The notes: generated from the letters alone by a model not told the origin. A stretch of 24,430 nucleotides of DNA from Chara braunii (GCA_003427395.1 BFEA01000270.1:1540677-1565106); one strand, 5' to 3'; positions 8,264 through 17,783 are shown, counted from the stretch's first letter. Made by a program: numbers and translations.

Positions 8264-8823
8264 CTGTACACAGAGAACTACAGTTCCGAATCTTTCTATC
8301 CGAACTGTTTAGTCAAAGGAAGTGGACAGGATTATCAAAAATACCTCCGCTGGGAGGACCCCAAAAAAGATCGGACTTTGATCCTGTTAACTATCCTGAA
8401 CTCTTTGGCATATGCATGTAGAAATAGAAGACATTTGAAATCAGTATACCAGCTTGTAGGAGTAGCACAATATGCCAACCATGAAATAGCACAGGCCTTT
8501 AGTTTCTACCTTAGTGACTGACTGCATGCGTGATGTTGTGGGAGTAAACATATGCCCATGTAACACAGGAAAGGCAAAAGATATAAAAAGAGGTGACAAG
8601 TACGGAAATATGCCTTCAATTATGCAAGAGCAATCGATCCCAGGAACTTGGACCTATTTTTTTGAAAGATTCAGGCTTGGCGACCCAAGTATTTGCAGCC
8701 TTCAACTGTTAAGCAGAGGAAAAGGGTACTGGTCTGATTCCTCTTCCGTAACCCTGGTGGTGGGCTGCACGTTACCTGTCTGCATGACAAATGCTTCGGT
8801 GCCAAGCCGAGTAACTGTTGACG
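8264..8823 (+). pseudogene. Exon 1 (as seen) of an unidentified spliced gene, with 4-bp frameshift
   Basis: After a TTGTAG acceptor the frame opens at CTG (8264) for 84 codons with no ATG start, reading protein-like sequence (KYLRWEDPKKDRTLILLTIL and AYACRNRRHLKSVYQLVGVA). It stops at TGA 8519-8521, inside TGACTGAC (8515-8522). The following frame (+1) is open to a donor at 8823 (ACG|GTGAGG) with protein-like segments (GTWTYFFERFRLGDPSICSL, SSVTLVVGCTLPVCMTNASV). A 4-bp tandem duplication is the simplest cause of the break; sequencing error or decay are both possible. The helical Leu/Ala-rich first half and beta-like second half fit a large scaffold or adaptor-type protein, but I do not recognise the family. 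The donor phase (1) matches the next exon. Confidence 0.5.
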
Positions 8824-8942
8824 GTGAGGCAGTCAGTAGTACGTATCTTTTTTGTTAATTTCGTTTTATATGTGAATTTATGCTCTTGGAGTCTTGGTCA
8901 GCTTTGTGCACTCTCTTTTTTGTTTAATTTGCGTGTCTGCAG

Positions 8943-9047
8943 CAACGAGCTTTCAGCGCACTCCACTGATGCAGCTGTTCCCTATTCTTGAGGCTTTACC
9001 CAAGGAGGTTTTCAGTGGGATACCGATCATCCTCAATGCAAGCTTAG
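8943..9047 (+). CDS. Exon 2 of the unidentified spliced gene
   Basis: Bounded by TGTCTGCAG| at 8942 and CTTAG|GTAATG after 9047. It is 105 bases, phase 1 in and phase 1 out, and open in the frame expected from exon 1. It encodes a compact protein-like piece including TPLMQLFPILEALPKEVFSG and IPIILNASLG. The upstream intron (8824-8942) is short and ends in a T-rich tract. The downstream intron would reach 15528 and holds the LTR-pol-gag part of a gypsy element on the opposite strand. Function is unknown; the exon call rests on splice signals, phase and composition. Confidence 0.55.
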
Positions 9048-9283
9048 GTAATGTCCCCTTACACAAAGCGTGTTTGTTAATTTCATTCATTCTTTTAATG
9101 CTTTGTCAACGATATTGTCAAGACTCAAGCACATGAGTGGGAGAGGGAATTGAATGTGCATGAGGTAAATAATAATCTGATAATTGCTATTGCTTAATAG
9201 TTACTGTAATAGATGTGTACCACTATTCTTGATAAAGTGGAAAAGTACACCATGTCTTGACCAAGCCCCAGGTCAATCCCTCC
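9048..9283. other. Start of the large putative intron, before the LTR
   Basis: No coding frame is seen. It ends with CTCC (9280-9283) immediately before the LTR-like TG; the same CTCC follows the right-hand LTR at 17461-17464. Confidence 0.45.
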
Positions 9284-10243
9284 TGCAATGAACCCAGATC
9301 GTGAAGACACTTGTCAACAATGCAAGCCCAGATAGATATCAACCTGCTGATGATTGTCAATAATCATAATCGTGTCCAGATAGAATGAGATGGGGGAAAC
9401 ATACACAGACGGAAGAGAGAGGAGGGAGAATAGACTTAGAATCGAGAAGAAGACAATGCCCACTCCTGCTTCAGGCTCCCTCCTCGCTCGCCACCTCAAT
9501 AATCAAGAGTTCAAACACAAATCTGAAGTTCTCTCTCAATGTGCCACGTGGCACGTCAATCAGTCCTCATCAGCGAGCTGGAGCAATGTCGACGTTGAAA
9601 TAACCAGGTACGTATCTACGATCGCCCCACAGTCAGGATCTCCTTCCGAGTGACGATGAATCAGAACAGCAATACCAGTCACGTAGCCTCGCCACGTCAT
9701 CAACAGTATACGTGGCAGCGGCCACGTCAGCGGCGGCGTGTGGCAGCTGCCACATCAGCATGCCCAGAAGACAATTGCCAGCCAGCCACCATGCCGAGCC
9801 AGCAGCGCGTCGCCGTAGTCGTCCAAATGCCAGCGTCCAGCCAGCGTCGCAGCGTCGCGCTAGCGTCGTAGTCAATGCGTGAAGTCAGCATTGACGCAAG
9901 ACAGAATGTTCTTCCAGCCAGGTAGTCCAGGCTTATATAGCATTGACGCAGGGTCTGGAGCCCGGTTGCTGCTTCACTAAGCCGTCGAGATCTCAAGACA
10001 AATGGCGGCTGAGATTTGCCTGAAATTGAACTCCCTGTGGCCTTGATGCTGTCCGGGTACCTGCGCACAACAAGTGAATGTATCCGACCAAGGGCCTGGG
10101 CATGGTACCTTTGACAGTTGACTTAGACTTTTGACTTTCCTAGGCAGTGCGTGGTCACACTGCCTGGCGCAGGCCGAGTTTGACCTGCGTCGTCTGGGCT
10201 CCGTTTTGAGGGCCCAGACTGCTGCAGAACATGGGTTACTGCA
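9284..10243 (-). repeat. 3' LTR of the chromodomain gypsy element
   Basis: This 960-bp segment is repeated at 16417-17460 in the same orientation with about 35 mismatches and one indel by hand count (about 96% identity, ignoring the scar in the other copy). On plus it starts TGCAATGAACCC and ends GGGTTACTGCA, so it has TG..CA ends with imperfect terminal inverted repeats. Transcription would be on minus, as shown by a TATA-like TATATAAG (9930-9941) and by gag-pol orientation. It holds a 14-bp palindrome with a CACGTG core (9541-9554) and several CCACGTCA words. Confidence 0.85.
9930..9941 (-). promoter_or_regulatory. TATA-like box in the left LTR
   Basis: The minus strand reads GCTATATAAGCC, conserved at 17147-17158 in the other LTR. 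Its position about 300 bases from the LTR's 5' end would make U3 about 300 bp. Confidence 0.5.
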
Positions 10244-10598
10244 TTCCTGCCGACCCACTTTCGAGTTCCATCGCAGAAGTAACTGACTTTAACCCACGTT
10301 CATATGCAGATACAATATCAGGAGCAGTTTCAAGTAATTCCCGTTTACTGAACCATCTGTCCTCAGATGGTGCTTGAGATTTGAAACGTACCTTGAACTG
10401 TTTCTGGGGTCGTCCACGTCCGCCTGTAGAAAAGTACCCATGCTCTATGATTCTGTCTACCTCACATCCGCCGTCCATGTCTGGCGGAATTATAGAAGGT
10501 CTGTGTGGGAACTCATTTCCTTCTACATAGGGTAACAATCTGGACGCGTGAAAGACAATATACTTTTTTAGGTGAGGGGGAATGTCCATTCGTTTCAA
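10236..10598 (-). pseudogene. Integrase tail (GPY/F end) and chromodomain
   Basis: This minus-strand frame starts after the integrase deletion near 10585 with PPHLKKYIVFHASRLLPYVE, the stretch that in gypsy integrases follows the GPY/F module, and then a chromodomain-like piece (VDRIIEHGYFSTGGRGRPQK .. FKVRFKSQAPSEDRWFSKRE). Such C-terminal chromodomains define chromoviruses and target integration to particular chromatin by binding histone tails. The aromatic cage is only partly visible (Tyr, Phe and Trp at the usual order). The frame runs to a stop at 10236-10238, overlapping the end of the 3' LTR by a few bases. Confidence 0.65.
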
Positions 10599-11080
10599 GG
10601 TGTCGCCCTGACGACATGGTCAATCGTGTACCGTATGCTTCCATGAGCTTTTGCCATGGCATGCTTGTGAACCTGGCATCACGATCAGATATAATAGAGA
10701 GAGGAAAACCATACTCAGTCACCCATCGCATCTGAAACTTTTGTATGACAAGTTTTGTTCGCGCTTCTGCGGGTAAGGGAATAAACATGGCATATTTAGA
10801 GAAACAATCATCAATAACCATGACTTGACTATTGTCGTTTCGGCTTTTAGTGAGTCTCATAAAATCAATCGAGATAGACTCACCTGGTTCGCTAGGAATC
10901 GGTAATGGTTTCAGAAGACCAAGTAGATTCTCATGTGAAGGTTTGTTTCTCTGACACACCACACATGTACGTACATAAGTTAGTCCATCTTCCTTCAATC
11001 CCTTTCATTCAAAGCGTTCTCTAACCTCATCAGTGTCGTGACATTCCCCAATCAACAAACCTTTAATTTCTTCTGATGAG
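10513..11080 (-). pseudogene. Ty3/gypsy integrase, truncated core
   Basis: The minus frame carries YVRTCVVCQRNK (the CxxC of the HHCC zinc site), then SIDFM and SDRDARFT, the first two catalytic Asp of the DDE triad. After SSGRHLETNG the sequence jumps near 10583-10588 to the extreme C-terminal region in another frame, so the third catalytic residue (Glu) and the rest of the core are gone. Upstream, TGA at 11005-11007 interrupts the frame (probably a former Trp) and the stretch between ECHDT and the CxxC is shortened, removing part of the zinc-binding helix. A single-base frameshift near 11078 separates it from the RNase H frame. The protein cannot be active as integrase. Confidence 0.8.
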
Positions 11081-11102
11081 GAATACACAATCTTTGTTCA
11101 GT

Positions 11103-13481
11103 TTAATCTAGCAAGAAAAACAAACCGTCAATCACTCTATAGTTAGGAAGTAGAGATAGATCTTTTGCAAGGACATCCATGATAGGTTTCCAAATAGGAT
11201 CAGTAGTATATCCTTGACGAATTTTATCTTTCAGATCACTCCCAACGTCCAAGTAAGAGACAATAGTACCAAAGAAATCACAACGTCTGGACAATGCATT
11301 TGCAACCACATTAGACTTACCTTTGATAGTTTTCAATTCAAAATCAAAAGTATCAATGAATGCAGACCATCGTACTAACTTGTCAGAGAGCCTAGGCTGT
11401 GTCTTTATCCACTTCAGAGTAGAGTGGTCTGAATACACAGTGAAGTGTCTCCCTAACAAGTAGTGCTTCCATGTGTCCAACGCACAGACTAAGGCATACA
11501 ATTCTCTTTCATATGTAGAGTTGACGACCTTTTCTAATGGCAATCGTGCGGACATAAACCCAATTGGTCTGTAACCATTGTCGTCGTTCTGTTGCAGGAC
11601 AACGCCAATTCCGTACTGACTTGCATCAGTAGTGACAATGAATGGAAGTGACGGATCAACAATTTTCAGAAGAGGATAGTGAGTTAAAGCATACTTTATC
11701 TTCTTAGAGGAAGACTCACAGTCCTTGTCCCGCAACCAGATAGTTCCTTTCTTCAACAATCTTCTCATTGATGCGGCGATCAATGAGAAGTTCCTGACGA
11801 ACTTCCTATAATAACTTGTCAAACCAAGGAAAGATCGTAGTTTAGTTACAGACTTAGGTCGTGGCCAATTTCGAATTGTTGATATCTTCTTTTCTTATGG
11901 TCTGAGGTCTTCTTCGTTTACTATATGTCCTAAGTATAAGACTTCGGACTTAGCGAACTCAGACTTCTTTGGGTTTATCTTAAAGTTGTCTTTTCGCAAC
12001 TTCTCTAACACTAGACGAAAATGTTTCTCGTGATTTTCTAACGTTTTACTATACACGAGAATATCATCAAGATAAACAATAACGAACTGATCCAGCCATT
12101 GACGAAATAATTCATTTATTGATCGTTGGAACGTCGCAGGGGCATTTATCAAACCGAAAGGCATTACCACGAACTTGTAATGACCAAACCTTGTCCGGAA
12201 TGCAGTCTTGTGTTGATCCGCAGGTTCCACCTCAATTTGATGGTACCCAGACTTTAGATCAATCTTACTGAAATACTTACAACCCTGCAGTTGATCAAGT
12301 AGGTCGTCAGTGCGAGGAAGTGGTTCGGCGTTCTTGACAATGACGACATTCAACCCTCGATAGTCAATGCAAAGACGCAGTTCACCTTCCTTTTTGGGCA
12401 CGAATAAGACAGGTGCACCATAGGGAGATGAGCTAGGGCGAATCCCTCCTTTGTCAGTAAGGTCCTGTAGTTGTTTCTCAAGTTCCTCAAGTTCCCTGGG
12501 AGACATTCGATAGATAGGGCCCTTGGGAATCTTACTACCCGAAATGATCTCAATGGTGTGCTTAATAGCACGTTCCGTGATTCCGGAAGGTTCGGTCTGC
12601 AAATCCTTAAACTCAGAAAGAAGACTTTCAATAGTTGGTGGGCAGGAAGAAGAAGACTCACCATCTTTCTTTACTAATGCCATCATAACTTCCTGTTCCA
12701 ACTTTTTCTTTGAAACGATTGAACGGAAAGTTGGATAACTCGTACAGCAAAAAGACAAACTAGAGTCGCAGTCAGACTTATGATATAATTTTATAGGTTT
12801 CTTTTCAGATTGTGCATCCTTAAGTTGCACAACCTTGCCTTTGAAGTCAATATCTGGGTTGGCTTCCTCGTGCCAGTCCATACCCAGAATGAGATCAAAG
12901 GGCAAATTATTTTCAACTAAGAAGGATAACTTATGCATAATCTTCTTCCCTTCTCTAGTTCTAAACTGACACTTAATACGATCAACATACTGGGAGACAG
13001 TGATCGTACTCTTGTCCGCTAATATAGACGTGATAGGTCAAGACAAGTCTTTTACCTTCATTCTGAGATGCAACTTGCGGATTGCTTTCTCAGATATGTA
13101 GGACCTCGTCGATCCGAGGTCCAACAACGCACCTACTCGTGTTCGTGCGATTTCAACATCTGCAAAAAACAATTCGCCCTTAGACTTTGCTTTTCGAGCC
13201 CATGAGTTACGTAAGGCTAGCAATTCATTACCTAGTTCATCAAGGGAGTCATCCAGAGAGACAAAACATAAGACAATATCAGGGCGGTCTGAATGATGGG
13301 CTAAGGAAGAATCATCCTCTGCCATATGAGAAGAAGGGTATGAAGGGTTCGTAGGCGCCTTACCTGTTTGTTCATCCTTACCCTTTATCTCAGTAGGAGC
13401 AGATGCTACTCCTACTGGCTGCTCGTTTTTGGGTTCCGGATCATAAGGCAATATGCGATCACATGTCCCAGAGTGCCGCAC
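11103..13481 (-). pseudogene. pol: pol: protease, reverse transcriptase and RNase H
   Basis: One minus-strand frame runs from about 13481 to a stop at 11103, broken by TGA (13038-13040) and TAA (11895-11897). Protease: ALLDLGSTRSYIS and, after the TGA, LILGMDWHEEANPDIDF; the active-site triplet is DLG rather than the usual DS/TG. RT: RPSSSPYGAPVLFVPKKEG, LRLCIDYRGLN, FSKIDLKSGYHQIEV, MPFGLINAPATFQR and the YLDD box (VIVYLDDILVYS), then LYLGHIV. RNase H: VTTDASQYGIGVVLQ, STYERELYAL, VYSDHSTLKW and KSNVVANALSRR, so its catalytic Asp, Glu and Asp are present. This converts element RNA to DNA in cytoplasmic particles. Gene order and residues place it in Ty3/gypsy. Confidence 0.92.
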
Positions 13482-15329
13482 TTAAGACATTGCGCATTGT
13501 CCATGCGCTCCTGCCAAGTCTCGCGAGTAATTCCCATCTTCAACCAAGGTTTTCCTTCGGCAATGCCAGGGTGCCATGGAAATGCGCGCGGTTTCTTCCT
13601 TATCGAATTTCTGGATGGTCCTCCCCTGGTGACCACAACAGCAGTGACTTCCCCCTTCCCGGAGACACTGTTGTTACCCTTTTCATTCCTATCTTCTATT
13701 GGCCACTTTTCCACTGTGTCATCATCGAAGACAACAAGGGTGTGGTCCTGGCGCTTTTGTCGCCAGAGAATTCGTTTCTCATTGTACGTCCTTCCTCCTC
13801 CTCCTCCTCCAGACTTAACTACGGCCGCATAGGAGTTTTTGACTTGAGAAGTCATTTGCTCCCTTTGCAGAGCAAGATCGCAAAATTGCCTATAATTATA
13901 CTTACCTAACTTTGCTTCGGCCACCAGGTGTCCCCGGATGGGCTCAGGCAACGCGCGGGAGTAGATATACAACACTTTGCTGTCTTGAAGGTTCAATCTT
14001 GGAACCTGCAGCAAACGATCAACTCCGAGGGACAAAAGTTTCGACCGACGTCCAATGTTTTTGACCAATCGTTGTTAACTGGTCAAATGCCTTGTCGGTC
14101 GTTGTCTTGTCGAGGAAACGGTCCTTGATCTTCACCAAGAACTGTTTCAAGGTAAAGGTCTTCGCCCACTCGCCAATGTCTTCGAACCCCGCGGCGTTGG
14201 CCTCAACCAACACCCATTGTTTGGCCTCACCTCCCATACAAGAGGTGGTGAACGCAACTTGGGACTCCGGTTCGACCGGAGCAGTGCTGACATATGTTTG
14301 GATTTCAGCAATCCAAAGCAACAATCTCTCATCTTTCTTATTACTAAACGTGAAAGGCAATTTCATTTTCACTTTCTCTTTCTTTTTTGGCTTCTCCGGT
14401 TCTGCACTTGTCTTACCCGAAGTTGTTGAAGAAGGAGACTTGGGAGAAGGAAACAAATGAGAGGAGTTAGACGAAGAGGATGGTGGACTTGGTGGTCTAT
14501 TCCCATTGGTCGACGTCTTAATTGTTGGACCAACAGACTTCATGGCATCTCCCATCAACTTCTTTACTTTTTTCTTGTCTTCTTTTCCTTCTTATCTATC
14601 TTCTTCCTTACCCTCTATCTGATTCTTTCCTTTCACAATGTTTGGGATGATTCGTAGTCCTACAACAATCTCATCTAATTGAGTTTGTTGTCTGTTAATT
14701 TTCTCTTCCAAGAAGGTAAGGTAAGTTATAACATGAGACAACATTCGAGACATGTCTGCCTTCTCTCCGGTTTCTGTTCCAATCACCTGTCTAATTTCTT
14801 CAACTTTTTGTCCTCTTCTTTGTTCCTATTCTCTTCTTCTGGACAACTCTTCTTTCTTTCTTTCTTCTGCGGCCAGTGTTTCTTTCAACTGTTGGATGTT
14901 TGCATCGATCGTAGCCTCGCTTACTTTTGGCTTAGTCTCGCCTTTACGAGTCAATTCCATTAGTTCTTCTAGCTGTTTCAAGGCAAACTGGTCCAGCGCC
15001 TGTCGACATTGGGCAACCAGTTTGGAGACTTCGGTCCCAGCTGCCACAACCTCCACAACTGTGATAGATTTCTTCATACGGTCGTCAACCGTCTTCAAAT
15101 CAAATCTATCACGGATGTGATGTTCAACATCCGGTCCGGATAGATGTATTTCGGTCAACAGCTGGTTCCACAAAGCCAACAATTCTTGTTTCTTATTCTC
15201 AGCCTGCATCCGAGTCTTAGGCTCAGACGGTCCTTCGCCCACGGAGAGCATGATCGGAATAGGAAACAAGAATGTGGTCACAAACCTCGTCAAAATAGAC
15301 TTTTGCAAACATTTCCAGAAGTGAGACAT
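13412..15329 (-). pseudogene. gag: gag of the chromodomain gypsy element
   Basis: The frame starts at an ATG (15327-15329) and is broken by TAG (14826-14828), TAA (14592-14594) and a frameshift near 14060. It holds a coiled-coil-like N-terminus (ALDQFALKQLEELMELT), a Ser/Pro/Lys linker (PEKPKKKEKVKMKLPFTFSN), a capsid-like core (LLLWIAEIQTYVSTAP, AKQWVLVEANAAGFEDIGEW) and a CCHC zinc knuckle CLKCGTLGHVIAYC near 13470-13510. The end overlaps the protease frame (13481) by about 70 bases in another frame, which could be a normal gag-pol frameshift zone or a lesion. A related gag lies on the plus strand at 21193-22523 with the same order of motifs. Confidence 0.88.
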
Positions 15330-15528
15330 TTTCGGAGGATAGAAACAAGAAAATTCGTCGGGCAGGTTGGTCTACTGCAAAATAAATAAAAGAGAGAGTA
15401 ATTTAACGGTCACCCGTACCAAATTCACACTATCTGAACATAAAGATTTAATAACAGGGAACATAATTTTTTACTAATTCTGATTGCTGTTCTATTTTTC
15501 AATGTGATGACGTTCTATTCTATTTCAG
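15330..15528. other. Between gag and exon-like segment
   Basis: On minus this is just upstream of gag; on plus it ends with a pyrimidine-rich tract and TCTATTTCAG (15519-15528), a good 3' splice site. No gene of its own. Where the element ends and host sequence begins, if it does, is not visible. Confidence 0.4.
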
Positions 15529-15648
15529 GTACCAATCCATTAAGAAACATTGCACTTGGTGCAGTAGTTGCACCTATCCAAGATACTTTACTCTTCAAGT
15601 CGATGAGAATATGAGTACACGGGCACACAACACATCACAAGACAACAG
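15529..15648 (+). pseudogene. Exon 3 of the unidentified spliced gene, inside the LTR pair
   Basis: Acceptor TATTTCAG| before 15529 and donor ACAACAG|GTAAGT after 15648. In the phase left by exon 2 it reads NPLRNIALGAVVAPIQDTLL, which continues the exon 2 product naturally, then reaches TGA at 15612-15614. If read past the TGA, its exit phase (1) is the one required by the segment at 19494. So it is either the true C-terminal exon ending at 15614 or an internal exon carrying a nonsense mutation. It lies, on the opposite strand, between gag and the leader of the gypsy element, which is unexpected for either a host exon or an element leader. Confidence 0.5.
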
Positions 15649-15820
15649 GTAAGTCCGCCAACAAAATCACAACAATAGTTAGCGTTATTCCACTGCTGCT
15701 GCTTCTTCTTCGGTCCTATGTGATCAGCACCCAATCTGACGTATGGCACCACAGCCACGTCAGTCTTCCAGCCGTGCCGCTTCAGTCATCAGAATGCAAC
15801 TCTTACTTAGGCACAAATGT

Positions 15821-16080
15821 GCCTGCCACGTGTCACCCCTGGCATGCCAACCCAGCAACTCGAAGAGTATGCCACGTCAGCATGTCCAGTCAAAGTCATC
15901 AATGGGGTGCACATCAGCAATGTGCGTCGATGTTGTCGTCGAGTAAATCACTTTCCTGCCTGCCACGTGTATCCCCTGGTGTGCCAACTTAGCATCACTT
16001 AAGTCTGCCTCGTCAGCACTATAGTCCAGTCAGCATCATCAGTCGGGTGCACGTCAAGAGCAATACCAGCGCGTCGTACC
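15821..16080. repeat. Imperfect tandem repeat of about 135 bp
   Basis: 15821 onward and 15956 onward both read GCCTGCCACGTGT..CCCCTGG..TGCCAAC..AGCA, then a CGTCAGCA word, GTCCAGTCA, CATCA and GGGTGCAC. The copies are diverged with indels. They lie within the ACGT-rich leader. Confidence 0.7.
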
Positions 16081-16140
16081 ATGCCACGTCAGCCAGGTAA
16101 TGGAGTGCCACGTCAGACAATGCCACGTCAGCCTGAAGCT

Positions 16141-16167
16141 ACTCACCACTGTAGACGAGTGGTGAGT
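16141..16167. repeat. 10-bp perfect inverted repeat in the leader
   Basis: ACTCACCACT (16141-16150) and AGTGGTGAGT (16158-16167) flank a 7-base loop. A second one follows: ATCCCGATCG (16220-16229) and CGATCGGGAT (16240-16249) with a 10-base spacer. Both lie between CCACGTCAGC words. Confidence 0.85.
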
Positions 16168-16401
16168 CAGCAATGCCACGTCAGCACTCCTCCACAATCA
16201 CCGGCCACGTCAGCAATGCATCCCGATCGCAGATGCGATCGATCGGGATCTGGATTTTCCCATGTCGGGATACCAACACCACGTCAGCACCTGACGTCAG
16301 CTTTTCCAGAATTATCCACGTCAGCTCCGCTGTTGTGGGCGTCACCACTTCTTCGTCGTTCTATACAGGTCGTCGTCATCAGTCACATCATCGGAAGTAC
16401 A

Positions 16402-16413
16402 GCTCCGATACCA
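16402..16413 (-). other. Primer-binding site (tRNA-Met type) of the chromodomain gypsy element
   Basis: On minus it reads TGGTATCGGAGC, three bases downstream of the LTR end, matching the plant initiator tRNA-Met site except A to G. It is identical to 2190-2201. It fixes the 5' LTR at the high-coordinate side. Confidence 0.85.
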
Positions 16414-16448
16414 AATTCCAATGAACCCAGATCGTGCAGACACTTGTC

Positions 16449-16617
16449 AACAATGCAAGCCCAGATAGATATCAACCTGCTGATGATTGTCAATAATCAT
16501 AATCGTGTCCAGATAGAATGAGATGGGGGAAANAACAATGCAAGCCCAGATAGATATCAACCTGCTGATGATTGTCAATAATCATAATCGTGTCCAGATA
16601 GAATGAGATGGGGGAAA
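16449..16617. repeat. Exact 84-bp direct repeat around an N (assembly scar)
   Basis: 16449-16532 and 16534-16617 are identical and separated by N (16533). The left LTR has this sequence only once, so the extra copy here is best explained by two overlapping contig ends left unmerged. Confidence 0.9.
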
Positions 16618-17146
16618 CATACACAGACAGAAGAGAGAGGAGGGAGAATAGACTTAGAATGGAGAAGAAGACAATGCCCACTCCTGCTTCAGGCTCCCTC
16701 CTCGCTCGCCACCTCAATAATCAATAGTCCAAACACAAATCTGAAGTTCTATCTCAATGTGCCACGTGGCACGTCAATCAGTCCTCGTCAGCGAGCTGGA
16801 GCAATGTCAACGTCGAAATAACCAGGTACGTATCTACGATCGCCCTACAGTCATGATCTCCTTCCGAGTGATGATGATCAGAACAGCAATACCAGTCACG
16901 TAGCCTCGCCACGTCAGCAACAGTATACGTGGCAGCGGCCACGTCAGCGGCGGCGCGTGGCAGCTGCCACGTCAGCATGCCCAGAAGACAATTGCCAGCC
17001 AGCCACCATGCCGAGCCAGAAGTGCGTCGCCGTAGTCGTCCAAATGCCAGCGTAGAGCCAGCGTCGCAGCGTCGCGCTAGCGTCGTAGTCAATGCGTGAA
17101 GTCAGCATTGACGCAAGACAGAATGTTCTCCCAGCCAGGTAGTCCA

Positions 17147-17158
17147 GGCTTATATAGC
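17147..17158 (-). promoter_or_regulatory. TATA-like box in the right LTR
   Basis: The minus strand reads GCTATATAAGCC, identical to 9930-9941. As the 5' LTR copy it would drive the element transcript toward gag. Confidence 0.5.
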
Positions 17159-17595
17159 GTTGACGCTGGCTTTGGAGCCCGGTTGCTGCTTCCCTAAGCC
17201 GTCGAGATCTCAAGACAAATGGCGGCTGAGATTTGCCTGAAACCGAACTCCCTGTGGCCTTGATCCTGTCCGGGTACCTGCGCACAACAAGTGAATGTAT
17301 CCGACCAAGGGCCTGGGTGTGGTGCCTCTGACAGTTGACTTAGACTTTTGACTTTCCTAGGCAGTGCGTGGTCACACTGCCTGGCGCAGGCCGAGTTTGG
17401 CCTGCGTCGTCTGGGCTCCGTTTTGAGGGCCCAGACTGCTGCAGAACACGGGTTACTGCACTCCAACCTATCACAAGGGAAATGAGGGCCTTCCATCTTC
17501 TGTCTTTCCCCCAAAACAAGTCACCGTGATCCAGGATGTACAAAAGCTATCTTTCTGGTCTGATACAGTCATGATGTGGCATACTGCGTAGCCAC

Positions 17596-17783
17596 ACGGG
17601 CCCTACAGGGCCCGTCCCGGACATTCAGCCTAAAAGCCTAAAACTTAGGGCTTACAGGCCCCGTTCATTTCAGCCTGGATGCTGAAAAACGAGGGCCTGC
17701 AGGCCCTACCTCGTTTCAGCCTATTTCTGGGTCTTTTCAGACCCAGAGTTTTCAGCCTGAAACGGAGGGCCATTTTCAGGCCC
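17596..17783. repeat. Array of six short hairpins
   Basis: ACGGGCCC-TACA-GGGCCCGT (17596-17615), a weaker GGGCT-TACA-GGCCC (about 17648-17661), TTCAGC-CTGGAT-GCTGAA (about 17668-17686), the perfect 16-bp palindrome AGGGCCTGCAGGCCCT (17692-17707) with outer AAACGAG/CTCGTTT arms (17687-17716), TCTGGGTCT-TTTC-AGACCCAGA (17726-17747) and GGGCC-ATTTTCA-GGCCC (17767-17783). The stems vary in sequence but remain paired. No coding frame is supported here. Confidence 0.85.

Larger units (their letters stand above)
15649..16401 (-). other. Leader of the gypsy element with CCACGTCAGC array
   Basis: It lies between the primer-binding site (16402-16413) and gag, so it is in leader position on minus. There is no coding frame I accept; plus frames here are His/Ser/Gln-rich from the repeats. 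CCACGTCAG occurs at 15755, 15872, 16084, 16109, 16123, 16176, 16205, 16279 and 16316, with related ACGT words (CCACGTGT at 15826 and 15963, TGACGTCA at 16292). On minus these read GCTGACGTGG, close to the TGACGTGG hybrid G/C-box bound by plant bZIP factors. Confidence 0.6.
16417..17460 (-). repeat. 5' LTR of the chromodomain gypsy element, with assembly scar
   Basis: It matches the left LTR (9284-10243) end to end. Its plus-strand start is TCCAATGAACCC instead of TGCAATGAACCC, so one terminal base is mutated. It is about 85 bases longer because of the N-flanked duplication at 16449-16617. CTCC follows it (17461-17464) and precedes the left LTR, a possible 4-bp target duplication, though Ty3 elements usually make 5 bp and a 4-base match is weak. 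The TATA-like box (17147-17158) and the CACGTG palindrome (16759-16772) are conserved. Confidence 0.85.

Noticed and set aside
9280-9283. CTCC as target-site duplication with 17461-17464
   Set aside because: Only four bases match, Ty3/gypsy elements usually make five, and the right LTR contains an assembly join; noted but not called as a feature.
9385-10068. Plus and minus frames inside the left LTR, repeated in the right LTR
   Set aside because: They are open frames in an LTR that occur twice because the LTR occurs twice; stops and indels are not arranged as in a gene.
15720-16521. His/Ser/Gln-rich plus frames up to 146 codons
   Set aside because: They are translations of the CCACGTCAGC repeats in the element's leader.
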